Assembly: GCF_000524475.1 (NCBI RefSeq)
Contig: NZ_BAVQ01000002.1
Location: forward strand, 97,988-161,987
DNA length: 64,000 bases
Reading direction: 5' to 3'
Source of the DNA: Tomitella biformata AHU 1821
GTDB lineage: Bacteria; Actinomycetota; Actinomycetes; Mycobacteriales; Mycobacteriaceae
Shown here: positions 9,072 through 16,770 of the stretch, one piece after another
Layout of the letters: each line of letters starts with the position of its first letter
Numbering within the stretch: position 1 is the stretch's first letter
Program-made: the position numbers and the translations under genes
The notes under the pieces: model-generated
What the model saw: only the letters and a program-made list of their open reading frames with translations
What the model was told of the DNA's origin: nothing
The model's database searches: none

Positions 9072-9257
9072 GTGGCGGCCGCCAAGAAGGGGTGGCGGGA
9101 CCTCGTGGCGACGATCCGCAACCCGATGACGGAGACGTGGGACTTCCTCACGCGGACGCCCCTGGCCACGACGCCGACGAACTACCGGCTCAAGGGCGAG
9201 CTCGGCACGGTCTTCCTGGAGCCGGTCCACACCATCCACCCGAACGAGACCAAGTAG
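9072..9257 (+). pseudogene. Remnant of a RelE/ParE-like toxin gene
   Basis: A 61-codon frame starting with GTG (KKGWRDLVATIRNPMTETWD, then NYRLKGELGTVFLEP, then HTIHPNETK). The first half resembles the N-terminus of small RelE-like toxins that are paired with Phd-type antitoxins in actinobacteria, and the end resembles the usual HPNxT-type C-terminus. The central part appears deleted, which would leave an inactive protein. It follows the antitoxin remnant at 8725-9069 directly. Expression and activity are unlikely. Confidence 0.5.
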
Positions 9258-9465
9258 CCGGGGCATCCCGTGCGTCCACATCGCCGCTATCGCGGTAGAT
9301 TGCGACGTATTCGTTCCACAGCAGTAGCAGTGTCCCCGACGGGCTGGCCGGCTCACGGTGCACGTACTCGAAATCTGATGTGGCCCAGTCTGGGCATGGC
9401 GCTCACGCGCACGACAGGCGAACCCCAGCAGCACGAACAGTCCGTGAGATCGTGTCGCCGAGATG
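9258..9465. other. Intergenic stretch without recognisable gene
   Basis: About 200 bases between the toxin remnant and the 56-base palindrome; no convincing coding or RNA signature seen. Confidence 0.5.
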
Positions 9466-9521
9466 GGAGATCACGCAAACGCTCGGTTGGGATATCCCAA
9501 CCGAGCGTTTGCGTGATCTCC
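9466..9521. terminator. 56-base perfect palindrome downstream of the phasin gene
   Basis: Two 28-base arms (9466-9493 and 9494-9521) are exact reverse complements with no spacer, the arm core being CAAACGCTCGGTTGGGAT. It lies about 30 bases beyond the stop of the minus-strand phasin gene and would form a very stable hairpin in either transcript. No T-run follows on the minus strand, so bidirectional transcription blocking is inferred. Confidence 0.65.
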
Positions 9522-9550
9522 TGGCAGCCAGCTAATAGCTGCGGCAGTCT

Positions 9551-9823
9551 CTACTTGAGGTAGGTGCGAGCGGTTCCCGTCACGGTGTCGGTAAGCGTCT
9601 TGACCAGCTTCTGGTTCGACTCCGCCACATCGGTGAACCATGCGACGTTGGTCGACTTGGCCAGCTCCCCCTGGAGCTCGAGGACGTTGTCGACGGCCTT
9701 GTCGAACACGTCCACCGACAGGGTGGCGGACTGCTTGGCGTAGCCGCTAAACTTCTCGGTGAAGACATCGAAGCCCTCGATCGCGTCGATCATGTCCTGG
9801 CCCAGCTTGGTGTTGGTCGTCAT
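9551..9823 (-). CDS. Phasin-like granule-associated protein
   Basis: Small protein of 90 residues, rich in alternating hydrophobic and polar helix-forming residues (DVFTEKFSGYAKQSATLSVD, then VFDKAVDNVLELQGELAKST), with no signal peptide or cysteines. Length and amphipathic character fit the short actinobacterial phasins that coat polyhydroxyalkanoate granules. A clear AAGGAG precedes the ATG at 9823. The upstream region carries three TGTTAGC/GCTAACA-type repeats, so it is probably tightly regulated, perhaps by the nearby XRE protein. Assignment rests on composition and context; a sequence search would settle it. Confidence 0.65.
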   Translation of the reverse strand: MTTNTKLGQDMIDAIEGFDVFTEKFSGYAKQSATLSVDVFDKAVDNVLELQGELAKSTNVAWFTDVAESNQKLVKTLTDTVTGTARTYLK

Positions 9824-9855
9824 TTCTGTTCTCCTTGTGTGTCGGTGTCGAAGTG

Positions 9856-9887
9856 CTGTTAGCAGGTTAGCACGATTCTAGCTAACA
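9856..9887. promoter_or_regulatory. TGTTAGC / GCTAACA repeats upstream of the phasin gene
   Basis: Copies TGTTAGC (9857-9863) and GGTTAGC follow each other, and CTAGCTAACA (9878-9887) faces them as an inverted copy. The same 10-base word occurs twice between the two alcohol dehydrogenase genes. Position 30-65 bases upstream of the phasin start fits an operator. The binding protein is unknown. Confidence 0.45.
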
Positions 9888-9903
9888 GTGAGGGTGAGGC
9901 TCG

Positions 9904-10818
9904 TCACCAGCTCTGGAGGTCGGGGAGCACGGCCTGGACGAACAGGTCCACAATCTCCTTGCGTCGCTCATCCTCACCGACCGGCGAGAACACCACCGTC
10001 TCAGCGCCCGCGTCCCGGTACTCCGCGAGCCGGGCAAGAACCTGATCCGGGTTGCCGTGCAGAAGGTATCGATCGGCAATCCGCTCGAAGTCCTGCTGAT
10101 AAGTTCCACCGACACCCTCCACCACCTCGCGCCTCGACTCCGCCGCATCCTCACCGACTCCGCCCCAGCAGAAGATGGCCCCGCGGACCGCAGCCGGGTC
10201 TCTACCGGCCTTCTCCGCCTCCGTGCGGACCTGGGCGAGCGAGTCTGCCAATTGCTCAGGGCTGTACATGTAGGGCAGCCACACGTCGGCATGGCGTCCT
10301 GCCCGCGTGATCGCCGCAGGCCGGCGCCCGCCCAGCCAGACGGGTGGGCCGCCCTGCTGCACAGGCTGCGGCTCTAGGGCCAGTCCGGGTATGCGGGCGA
10401 AGTCACCGTCGAAGTCCACCTGCTTGCCCGTCCACAGCTCACGCAGGACGGCCAGCGACTCGTCCATGCGCTTGCCCCGCGTGCGAACGTCGACGCCTGC
10501 CGCGGTGAATTCCGCCGGGAACTCCCCGCCCACCCCCACCCCGAAGTCGAACCGGCCACCTGAGACCTGGTCGAGCGTGGTGGCGAGTTTGGCTGCGAGC
10601 GCCGCGGGGTACAGGGGCAAGATCACCACCGAGGACAGCAGCCGCACACGGCTGGTGGCGCCAGCCGCGGCCGCCATTGTGATGAATGAGTTCGGGGTGG
10701 CACCGTGGAAGAAGAGATGCTCACCCCACGACACCCCGTCGAACCCGGCATCTTCCGCGTGGCGGGCATCTGCCGCGACCGATTGCTGATCAGGGCCCAG
10801 GCTGATGTAGACCTGCAT
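9904..10818 (-). CDS. F420-dependent-type LLM class oxidoreductase
   Basis: Luciferase-like monooxygenase family TIM-barrel protein of 304 residues. Typical are the N-terminal SLGPDQQSVAADARHAEDAG and GFDGVSWGEHLF segments, the SVVILPLYPAALAAKLATTLD segment, DQVSGGRFDFGVGVGGEFPAEF (about 95-116) and a C-terminal ADVWLPYMYSPEQLADSLA. These are seen in mycobacterial F420-dependent oxidoreductases; flavin use cannot be excluded. An ATG at 10818 is preceded by AAGGAG; the longer frame to 10848 lacks this. It stands alone between the phasin and an acetyltransferase, all on the minus strand. A role in aromatic catabolism is possible but not shown. Confidence 0.8.
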   Translation of the reverse strand: MQVYISLGPDQQSVAADARHAEDAGFDGVSWGEHLFFHGATPNSFITMAAAAGATSRVRLLSSVVILPLYPAALAAKLATTLDQVSGGRFDFGVGVGGEFPAEFTAAGVDVRTRGKRMDESLAVLRELWTGKQVDFDGDFARIPGLALEPQPVQQGGPPVWLGGRRPAAITRAGRHADVWLPYMYSPEQLADSLAQVRTEAEKAGRDPAAVRGAIFCWGGVGEDAAESRREVVEGVGGTYQQDFERIADRYLLHGNPDQVLARLAEYRDAGAETVVFSPVGEDERRKEIVDLFVQAVLPDLQSW

Positions 10819-10901
10819 CTCACGTCTCCTTACTACCGGTTGCCACATCCCGGGCCGGCTCGCCGCAGCGCTGCCAGCCCTGTCAGGGCGCCATTAGGAC
10901 G

Positions 10902-10941
10902 CCTGTGTGCCCCATCAGCGTTCGCCGATAGGGCACACAGG
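10902..10941 (-). terminator. Hairpin terminator after the acetyltransferase gene
   Basis: An 11-base-pair stem, CCTGTGTGCCC (10902-10912) pairing with GGGCACACAGG (10931-10941), lies 36 bases beyond the minus-strand stop at 10978. Confidence 0.7.
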
Positions 10942-10977
10942 TCATTGCTTATTCACCAACCGCGATGGAATCGCGAG

Positions 10978-11508
10978 TCAGTACTTTTGATCCTCGGGAT
11001 CGACGTACCCGCCCTCCGACTCTCGACCTGGCGCCATATCGACGGCGGAATCAAAAGTCGGGCTAGGCCCTCGAGGTGGCTCGGATGCGTCGCGCCCCAC
11101 CCTCTTCCGGAGCGATTCGTCCGCTGCACTGCCCCGAAAACCGTGGGAGTCGAGCCAGTTGTGCAGTTCAGCCTTGTTGGGGTGCCCCGCATGGATCGTG
11201 TTGTACACGTAGTTGACTCCCCGGGAACTGGCTTCACGCTCAAGGTTGTCAAGCGTGAAGCTGCCAACGCCCTTGCCCTGCGTGTCGGGGTCGGTGGCGA
11301 GGAGTATCTCCGCGTCACCCCAGGAGTTGTCGAGCCAGCCGTACCCGACGACGCTGCCGCCATCGGTGACAGACCACCACTCCCCGGGGAGCCCTTGCCC
11401 GTCCTTGTAGTTCAGATCGAATGCTCCCGCGGGGGCGCCTCCGATCACTCGGCGCTTATCCGCGTCCCACACGGGATCGGATTCCTTGTTCCACGTGAAA
11501 CCAACCAT
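10978..11508 (-). CDS. GNAT-like acetyltransferase downstream of boxB
   Basis: Protein of 176 residues. The central part has a GNAT pattern: a beta strand SVVGYGWLDNSWGDAEILLA and an acetyl-CoA pyrophosphate loop-like DTQGKGVGSFTLDNLEREA (about 93-112), followed by NTIHAGHPNKAELHNWLDSHGF near 125-146. The C-terminal tail after residue 150 is polar and probably disordered. Substrate is unknown. It follows boxB by 35 bases on the same strand and ends at a strong hairpin, so it is probably part of the boxB transcript. Its codons 3-7 coincide with a full parS site (11488-11501), which constrains the N-terminal sequence GFTWN. Confidence 0.65.
   Translation of the reverse strand: MVGFTWNKESDPVWDADKRRVIGGAPAGAFDLNYKDGQGLPGEWWSVTDGGSVVGYGWLDNSWGDAEILLATDPDTQGKGVGSFTLDNLEREASSRGVNYVYNTIHAGHPNKAELHNWLDSHGFRGSAADESLRKRVGRDASEPPRGPSPTFDSAVDMAPGRESEGGYVDPEDQKY
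11488..11501 (+). other. parS site inside the acetyltransferase gene
   Basis: GTTCCACGTGAAAC, identical to the sites at 19561 and 51407 and the reverse complement of that at 32810. It lies in coding sequence. ParB binding is inferred from the exact match. Confidence 0.75.
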
Positions 11509-11543
11509 TGCCTTACACCCCTGCTCGTTACGGGGCCGGCCGC

Positions 11544-13022
11544 TTAGGCCAGGCCCTCTTCGGCCAGACGGACGTAGTCGAACTCCACCGGCTGGTCGTT
11601 GATCCCCGTCTGGGGCGGGGCGATCCAGCCAGCGAACTTGCCCAGCTCATACTCCGGCACCATCAGCGCCGCCACCTTCGCGCGCGTCTCCTCCGACGGC
11701 AGCCACTTATCGGCCCGCGCGTTCCACTCGTCCGCGCTGAGGATCTCGCCCTCCGGGCTCACATGGTGTGCGGAGTAGTTGCCAACCCTGCGGTTGAACG
11801 CCTCATGCGGCAAGCTCAGCCGCTGCTCTAGGCCGGCATCCTCGAGCGCCTGGTTCCAGCGCCGCACGCCATTCTCGCAGTCGGCAACGTACTCATCGCG
11901 CAGATCCAGGTTCAAGGCCGTCAGATAGGGCACCGGCTCCTCGACGAACTTGCCGTCCCTGATCGTGCGGATGGTGTACTCCGCCTCCTTGAGCTCATGG
12001 TCGTCCTTGCGGCGAGTCTCCTGCCAGCGGCCCTTGAGCCCGCCGGTGTAGTACGCGGCCACGTTGGTGGACTGCTCGGAGCCGAACAGGTCCATGGACA
12101 CGGAGTACTGGAAGTTGAGGTACTGCTGGATCACCTCGAGCGGGATGCCGCCGTGCTCAAAGACATCGTCGGTGCCATGCTCGTTCATCAGCTCCGCGGT
12201 GCGCTCGACAACGCGCTGCACGCCGGTGGTGCCCACGAACATGTGGTGCGCCTCCTCCTTGAGCATGAACTCGCAGGTGCGGGCAAGTGGATCGAACGCC
12301 GACTCCTTGAGCGTGCCCAGCTGGTATTTGCCGTCGCGGTCCGTGAAGTAGGTGAACATGAAGAACTGGAGCCAGTCGGTGGTCTCCTCATTGAACGCGC
12401 CAAGGATGCGAGGCGCGTCGATGTCACCGGAGTTACGCTTGAGCAGCTGCTCGGCCTCCTCACGGCCTTCGCGGCCGAAGTAGGCGTGGAGCAGGTAGAC
12501 CATCGCCCACAGGTGCCGGCCTTCCTCCACATTGACCTGGAAGAGGTTGCGCAGGTCGTAGATGCTGGGCGCGGTCCCGCCCAGCACACGCTGCTGCTCG
12601 ACCGATGCAGGCTCGGTGTCGCCCTGCACGGTGATCAGGCGCATCAGCTCTGAGCGATACTCGCCCGGGACTTCCTGCCACGCGGGCTCGCCCTTGTGCT
12701 TGCCGAAGTTCACGACACGGTCCGGATCGGCCTCGGCCAGGAAGATGCCCCAGCGGTACTGCTCCATCGGCACGTGGTCGAAGTGCGCCCAGCCGTCACG
12801 GCCGACCGCGATCGCGGTGCGCAGATACACGTCCTGGGTGGGGAGCTGTGGGCCCAGGTCCCGCCACCACTCGAGGAACTTCGGCTGCCAGCCCTCCAGT
12901 GCGCGCTGCAGCCGCCGGTCGCTCGCCAGATCGACATTGTTGGGAATGCGCTCGCTGTAATCGATTGTGCTGACTGGGCCGGTCGGCTTCGGTGCCGCGC
13001 CCATTCGATCCTGTACTGACAT
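11544..13022 (-). CDS. boxB: Benzoyl-CoA 2,3-epoxidase, BoxB
   Basis: Di-iron oxygenase of 492 residues that epoxidises benzoyl-CoA to 2,3-epoxybenzoyl-CoA using O2 and electrons from the reductase BoxA. The full-length protein shows the BoxB hallmarks: IPNNVDL near the start, FQVNVEEGRHLWAMVYLL (about 160-177) and CEFMLKEEAHHMFVGTTG (about 250-267). The last two give the ExxH-type iron ligands. It also has an SVSMDLFGSEQSTNVA motif and a WIAPPQTGINDQPVEFDYVRL C-terminus (WIAPPQTGINDQPVEFDYV at the core). An ATG at 13022 follows GAGGAG. It heads a transcript with a GNAT protein downstream and has its own promoter with the shared TCTACA/TGTAGA operator. No boxA gene is present in the window. 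Confidence 0.95.
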   Translation of the reverse strand: MSVQDRMGAAPKPTGPVSTIDYSERIPNNVDLASDRRLQRALEGWQPKFLEWWRDLGPQLPTQDVYLRTAIAVGRDGWAHFDHVPMEQYRWGIFLAEADPDRVVNFGKHKGEPAWQEVPGEYRSELMRLITVQGDTEPASVEQQRVLGGTAPSIYDLRNLFQVNVEEGRHLWAMVYLLHAYFGREGREEAEQLLKRNSGDIDAPRILGAFNEETTDWLQFFMFTYFTDRDGKYQLGTLKESAFDPLARTCEFMLKEEAHHMFVGTTGVQRVVERTAELMNEHGTDDVFEHGGIPLEVIQQYLNFQYSVSMDLFGSEQSTNVAAYYTGGLKGRWQETRRKDDHELKEAEYTIRTIRDGKFVEEPVPYLTALNLDLRDEYVADCENGVRRWNQALEDAGLEQRLSLPHEAFNRRVGNYSAHHVSPEGEILSADEWNARADKWLPSEETRAKVAALMVPEYELGKFAGWIAPPQTGINDQPVEFDYVRLAEEGLA

Positions 13023-13086
13023 CGTGATCTCCTCGTCGTCTGCGCCGCCATGTGTGCCGTCTTACTGGACCGGCCATGATTGTTAT

Positions 13087-13124
13087 TCTACAGATCTTTG
13101 GTGACACGTCTAGTCTTTTGTAGA
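13087..13124. promoter_or_regulatory. Candidate operator TCTACA-N26-TGTAGA upstream of boxB
   Basis: Arms at 13087-13092 and 13119-13124, 65 bases upstream of the boxB ATG. On the minus strand the proximal arm forms a -10-like TAGAAT. The distal arm reads TTTTGTAGACTATCA, close to TTTGTAGACAATCA at 2702-2715. Confidence 0.6.
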
Positions 13125-13479
13125 CTATCAAGTCATAATGCCAGTTCAAGGCCGAATAATCACGGGCACTGGGCGTCTCAATCTGGCATCAGGGGTAGGA
13201 ATCACCCCGAATTCCGGGCTCGCGAATCATGGCGACACGATCACTTCCGGCCTCCCGGCACGAGGCGAACCCCGACGCGGCGGTGGATGCGGAGGGTGCC
13301 GGCAGCGGCTCGATGCACGCCCCAAACATTTGATCAGCCATCACAAAATCCCATCGCGTGTGCTCCATCTCAGCGTAGGTCGACCATTCCGACCATGTGC
13401 TGGTATCTCAAAATCGACCGTGCCAACCCCCAAATCGGGCTATTGTGACGAGACTCACAAGATAGCGAAGGGGGCTGAG

Positions 13480-13794
13480 ATGGCCGCACCGATTCGGCTG
13501 GACGAGGTCGACTGGATCATTGTGGGCAGTGGTGTGTATCTCGCACCGCTGCACGAGATCAAGGACGGCGCGGGCACCGCATTCCTACGTTTTGATGCCG
13601 GGGGCGTCAGCCACAAACACAGGCATCCATCCAGCGAAGAGCTCTACGTCATCTCTGGTCGGCTCAAGATCGGCGAGCTGATTCTGGAAGCTGGCGACTT
13701 CTTGCGCACCGCTGAGGGCGAGGTCCATGAGATCCGTGCGCTGGCGGATTCGGTAACCCTGATCAGCCTCACCGAACCATTGGAATTTCTCTAG
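13480..13794 (+). CDS. Small cupin-domain protein
   Basis: Single-domain cupin of 104 residues. The metal-binding motif 1 is visible as SHKHRHPSSEELYVISG (about 44-60; three histidines and a glutamate) and motif 2 as DFLRTAEGEVHEIRAL (about 75-90). Such ChrR/quercetinase-like single cupins can be metal-dependent enzymes or sensors; the reaction is unknown. An ATG at 13480 is preceded by GAAGGGG. It is transcribed away from boxB across a 457-base intergenic region and terminated by a hairpin at 13831-13870. A role in handling a box-pathway intermediate is possible from position only. Confidence 0.75.
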   Translation: MAAPIRLDEVDWIIVGSGVYLAPLHEIKDGAGTAFLRFDAGGVSHKHRHPSSEELYVISGRLKIGELILEAGDFLRTAEGEVHEIRALADSVTLISLTEPLEFL

Positions 13795-13830
13795 CCGGCC
13801 GCAGCGCTCGTTAGACTGCGGCCAGAAACG

Positions 13831-13870
13831 ACCGACACCTCCGGGGTACGTGGACCACGGAGGTGTCGGT
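13831..13870. terminator. Bidirectional hairpin between the cupin and SDR genes
   Basis: A perfect 13-base-pair stem, ACCGACACCTCCG (13831-13843) with its complement at 13858-13870, between two convergent genes. Confidence 0.75.
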
Positions 13871-13901
13871 GCGGGTCTAGCTCAGTTCAGAAGAGCCTGA
13901 T

Positions 13902-14627
13902 TCACCACAACCCGCCGGTGGCGTCTAGAACTGTGCCGGTCACCCAGCGAGCCTTCTCCGAGGCCAGCCAATCCACGGCCTCCGCGATATCCTCCGGCGT
14001 GCCAAGCCTGCGCAGGGCAGGTGCCGCCGACATCGCCTCGACGGCCTTCTCTGCAGTGCTCGTCCGCAGCCGCTCAGTGTCGGTGGCACCTGGTCGCACC
14101 ACATTCACCGTGATGCCGCGCCTACCCAACTCCTTTGCAGTAGAGCGCGACGCCGCCTCCAAACCGGCTTTCATCGCGGCGTAGGAGGCCTGACGGCCCG
14201 GCGCCATATAGGCCGCCGCACTGGAAATCATCACAATGCGGCCGTTGTCAGCGACTCTATTTGCCGCGGCCGCGAGAGTGAGGAGCCCAGAGCGAAGATT
14301 CGTCTGATAGTCCGCGTCGATGGACTCTTCGGTGAGGTCCGAGACCCGGGTGTAATCCCACGCCCCCGCGCAGTGCACCACCGTGCGCAGCGGACCCAGC
14401 TCCTCCGCCGCGTGGAAAGCCTGGTCCACACCTGCGGCGGTCCGCACATCCGAGCCGACGGCGAGCGCGGAACCGCCGGCGTCTTGAATCTCCTGGACCA
14501 CCGCGCGGGCCCGGTCCTGCCGGTCACGATAGCCGACGGCCACCGCATGCGAGGCCGCCAGTTTGCGGGACACGGCGGCGCCAATCCCGCCGCCGCCGCC
14601 GATCACGAGTGCGCTGTTGATAGTCAT
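13902..14627 (-). CDS. Short-chain dehydrogenase/reductase
   Basis: Classical SDR of 241 residues. The cofactor motif GGGGGIGAAVSRKLA is at about 9-23 and SDVRTAAGVDQAF near 60. A variant HCAGAW replaces NNAG at about 85-90, and the catalytic ISSAAAYMAPGRQASYAAMKAG (about 135-155) supplies Ser, Tyr and Lys. Substrate is unknown; FabG-like, possibly a hydroxyacyl-CoA dehydrogenase of the box lower pathway. An ATG at 14627 overlaps the end of boxD by 4 bases, so it is the last gene of the amidohydrolase-to-SDR operon. A longer frame to 14843 would run inside boxD and is rejected. Confidence 0.88.
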   Translation of the reverse strand: MTINSALVIGGGGGIGAAVSRKLAASHAVAVGYRDRQDRARAVVQEIQDAGGSALAVGSDVRTAAGVDQAFHAAEELGPLRTVVHCAGAWDYTRVSDLTEESIDADYQTNLRSGLLTLAAAANRVADNGRIVMISSAAAYMAPGRQASYAAMKAGLEAASRSTAKELGRRGITVNVVRPGATDTERLRTSTAEKAVEAMSAAPALRRLGTPEDIAEAVDWLASEKARWVTGTVLDATGGLW

Positions 14628-16198
14628 GCTCCCTCTTCTCCGCCGCCGAGCCTCGCCAGAAAATCTGGGCTGCCCTGCACAGCAGTACGCTGCAGATGGT
14701 GCTGGACGCTGCGCAGGCCAGCGAGCTCCTCGCCGCCGCCCGCGCGGCCTGGGCCGCCATGAACGGCGTGCGGCATCGCAGAGCCGTGGCCGCTGTTCTC
14801 CGCCGCGTTGTCGGCGTTGACCACCAGCAACCGGCCGTGCCACGGCGCGGATCCCAGCACCGCGCGCGTAGCGAAGTCATCGTCTCCGGTGACAATCGAC
14901 GTCACCAGGCTGCCCTGCCCGCGCGCCACGTAGTCCAGCGCTTGCTCGATGCCCTCGTAGGGCAGCAGCGTGCTCACCGGGCCGAAGGCCTCCACCGCGT
15001 GCACCTCCTCGCGGTCTGGGTCGTCCGCGCGCAGCAGCACCGGCGAGATGAACGCGCCCGCCTCAAAATCGGCGTCGACGCCGAAGTTCTCTGGGACGGT
15101 CTGGGGATCGCCGAAGACGGGCCGCGCCGCGCTCATGAGCGTGGCGACTGCGGCCCGCACGTCCGTACGCTGGCGCTGGCTGGCCAGCGCGCCCATCCGC
15201 GTGGACTCGTCCGCCGGGTTTCCCACCGTGATCTTCGCCAACTGAGCAACGACGGCGTCCTGGACGGCATCCATCAGCCCGGCCGGAACAAACGCGCGGC
15301 GGATCGCGGTGCACTTCTGGCCCGCTTTTTGGGTCATCTCGGTGACGAGGCCCTTGACGAAAATGTCGAACTCGGGATCGCCAGCCTTGACGTCCTCAGC
15401 CAGGATGCTGGAATTTAGCGAATCCGCCTCCGCGGTGAACCGCACCGAGTTGGACGCAATGACAGGGTGGCGGCGCAGTGCGGCCGCCGTGTCCCGGGAA
15501 CCGGTCACGGAAAGTGAGTCCTGACCCGTCAACTGGTCCAGCAGACCGTCGGGCCGCCCGCACACCAGCTGCAACGCACCCTCGGGCAGGATCTGCGAGT
15601 CGATGATCGCCCGCACCACCATCTCCGTCAGGTACGCCGTCTGGCTGGCCGGCTTGACCACGCTGGGCGCGCCCGCCAGCAGCGCGGGCGCCAGCTTCTC
15701 CAGCATCCCCCAAACCGGGAAGTTGAAGGCGTTGATCTGCACCGCGGCGCCGAGCCGCGGAACGCTGATGTGCTGGAGGCCGAAGGTACCGCCCTTGCCC
15801 AGCTGCTCATACTCCCCGTCGAGGAGGATCTTGCCGGCGGGCAGCTCTTTGGCGCCCTTGCCGCCGTAGACGAACAGGGTGCCGATGCCACCGTCGATGT
15901 CGACGGTCGCGTCCCGGCGGGTGGCGCCGGTGCGCAGCGAGAGCTCGGTGAAGTCCGGGATCAGCCCGGACAGGTGCTTGGCGAGCGCCGTGAGCAGCCC
16001 GGCCCGCTCCTGGAAATTGAGTTCACGCAGAGCTGGGCCGCCGATATTGCGGGCGTGGCCGAGCACAGCAGCGTAATCAACGGGCTTGGTGGAGATGCGA
16101 GCGACGGGGGCGCCGGTGGCCGCGTCGAGAAGTGTGGTGCCCTCGTCCCGAGGCGCCTGCCACACTCCCCCGATGTAGCTGCTGAGTATCTGCGTCAT
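14624..16198 (-). CDS. boxD: 3,4-dehydroadipyl-CoA semialdehyde dehydrogenase (BoxD), PaaZ-type ALDH
   Basis: Aldehyde dehydrogenase of 524 residues matching the N-terminal ALDH half of PaaZ (SYIGGVWQAPRDEGTTLLDA start). It has the coenzyme segment NAFNFPVWGMLEKLAPALLA, a GxxxG-like SVTGSRDTAA, and the catalytic cysteine in QKAGQKCTAIRRAFVP (about 290-305). It lacks the MaoC hydratase domain of PaaZ, as expected for BoxD, which oxidises 3,4-didehydroadipyl-CoA semialdehyde with NADP+. The start ATG at 16198 has a strong AAGGAG and overlaps the PaaY-like stop. BoxD rather than a PaaZ fragment is inferred from the co-resident boxB and boxC. Confidence 0.88.
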   Translation of the reverse strand: MTQILSSYIGGVWQAPRDEGTTLLDAATGAPVARISTKPVDYAAVLGHARNIGGPALRELNFQERAGLLTALAKHLSGLIPDFTELSLRTGATRRDATVDIDGGIGTLFVYGGKGAKELPAGKILLDGEYEQLGKGGTFGLQHISVPRLGAAVQINAFNFPVWGMLEKLAPALLAGAPSVVKPASQTAYLTEMVVRAIIDSQILPEGALQLVCGRPDGLLDQLTGQDSLSVTGSRDTAAALRRHPVIASNSVRFTAEADSLNSSILAEDVKAGDPEFDIFVKGLVTEMTQKAGQKCTAIRRAFVPAGLMDAVQDAVVAQLAKITVGNPADESTRMGALASQRQRTDVRAAVATLMSAARPVFGDPQTVPENFGVDADFEAGAFISPVLLRADDPDREEVHAVEAFGPVSTLLPYEGIEQALDYVARGQGSLVTSIVTGDDDFATRAVLGSAPWHGRLLVVNADNAAENSGHGSAMPHAVHGGPGRAGGGEELAGLRSVQHHLQRTAVQGSPDFLARLGGGEEGA

Positions 16199-16770
16199 TG
16201 TGGACTCCTTGCTGTGGGATTACCGGAGGAGCTCTCCGTCAGGCACTGCTCGAGCGACACCGCGCTCAGCTCCGCCCTATAGCGGCGGCGTGCCGAGAGG
16301 TACTCGCCTACGCCGTAGTCAATCCATGATGCGTTGTCGATGGGCCCGCTCACCCGCACTGGCACCCCGATTGCCTTGCTGTGCGCCGGGATCTCGAAGC
16401 CCTCGGGCACCAGCCCCTGCGCGCCGACAATCGAGCCGCGGCGCACGATCGCCCGATTGAGCGTCACCGAACCGGAGCCGATGAGGCAGCGATCCTCCAC
16501 CGTGCAGCCCTCTAGGTGTGCGTTGTGCCCCACCACGCACTCATCGCCGATTACGGTGGGCCACTCCTCCGTGGTGTGCAGGACGGTGCCGTCCTGGATG
16601 GAGGTGCGAGCGCCGATGCGAATCTCACCAAAGTCCGCCCGCAACACCGCATTCGGCCATACAGAGCTATCTGCTCCGATGGTCACCGAGCCGATGAGCA
16701 CCGCGTCGGGGTGGATAAACGCGCTGGGGTGGATCCGCGGCCGCTGCCCCTGGAGCTCGTAGATAGTCAT
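16195..16770 (-). CDS. paaY: PaaY-like hexapeptide-repeat protein (gamma-carbonic-anhydrase fold)
   Basis: Left-handed beta-helix protein of 191 residues with repeated hexapeptides (IGSVTIGADSSVWPNAVLRA about 31-50, IGARTSIQDGTVLHTT, VGHNAHLEGCTVEDRCLIG). The histidines expected for a gamma-carbonic-anhydrase metal site are recognisable in the TVLHTT and VVGHNAHLEG segments. PaaY is a hydrolase-type accessory of phenylacetate catabolism thought to clear inhibitory CoA thioesters; a comparable repair role in the box pathway is a reasonable inference. Both ends overlap neighbours by 4 bases (enoyl-CoA hydratase upstream, boxD downstream), showing tight translational coupling. Confidence 0.85.
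   Translation of the reverse strand: MTIYELQGQRPRIHPSAFIHPDAVLIGSVTIGADSSVWPNAVLRADFGEIRIGARTSIQDGTVLHTTEEWPTVIGDECVVGHNAHLEGCTVEDRCLIGSGSVTLNRAIVRRGSIVGAQGLVPEGFEIPAHSKAIGVPVRVSGPIDNASWIDYGVGEYLSARRRYRAELSAVSLEQCLTESSSGNPTARSPQ

Noticed and set aside
14628..14843. N-terminal extension of the SDR gene
   Set aside because: It lies entirely inside boxD in another frame; the ATG at 14627 with 4-base overlap is the natural start.
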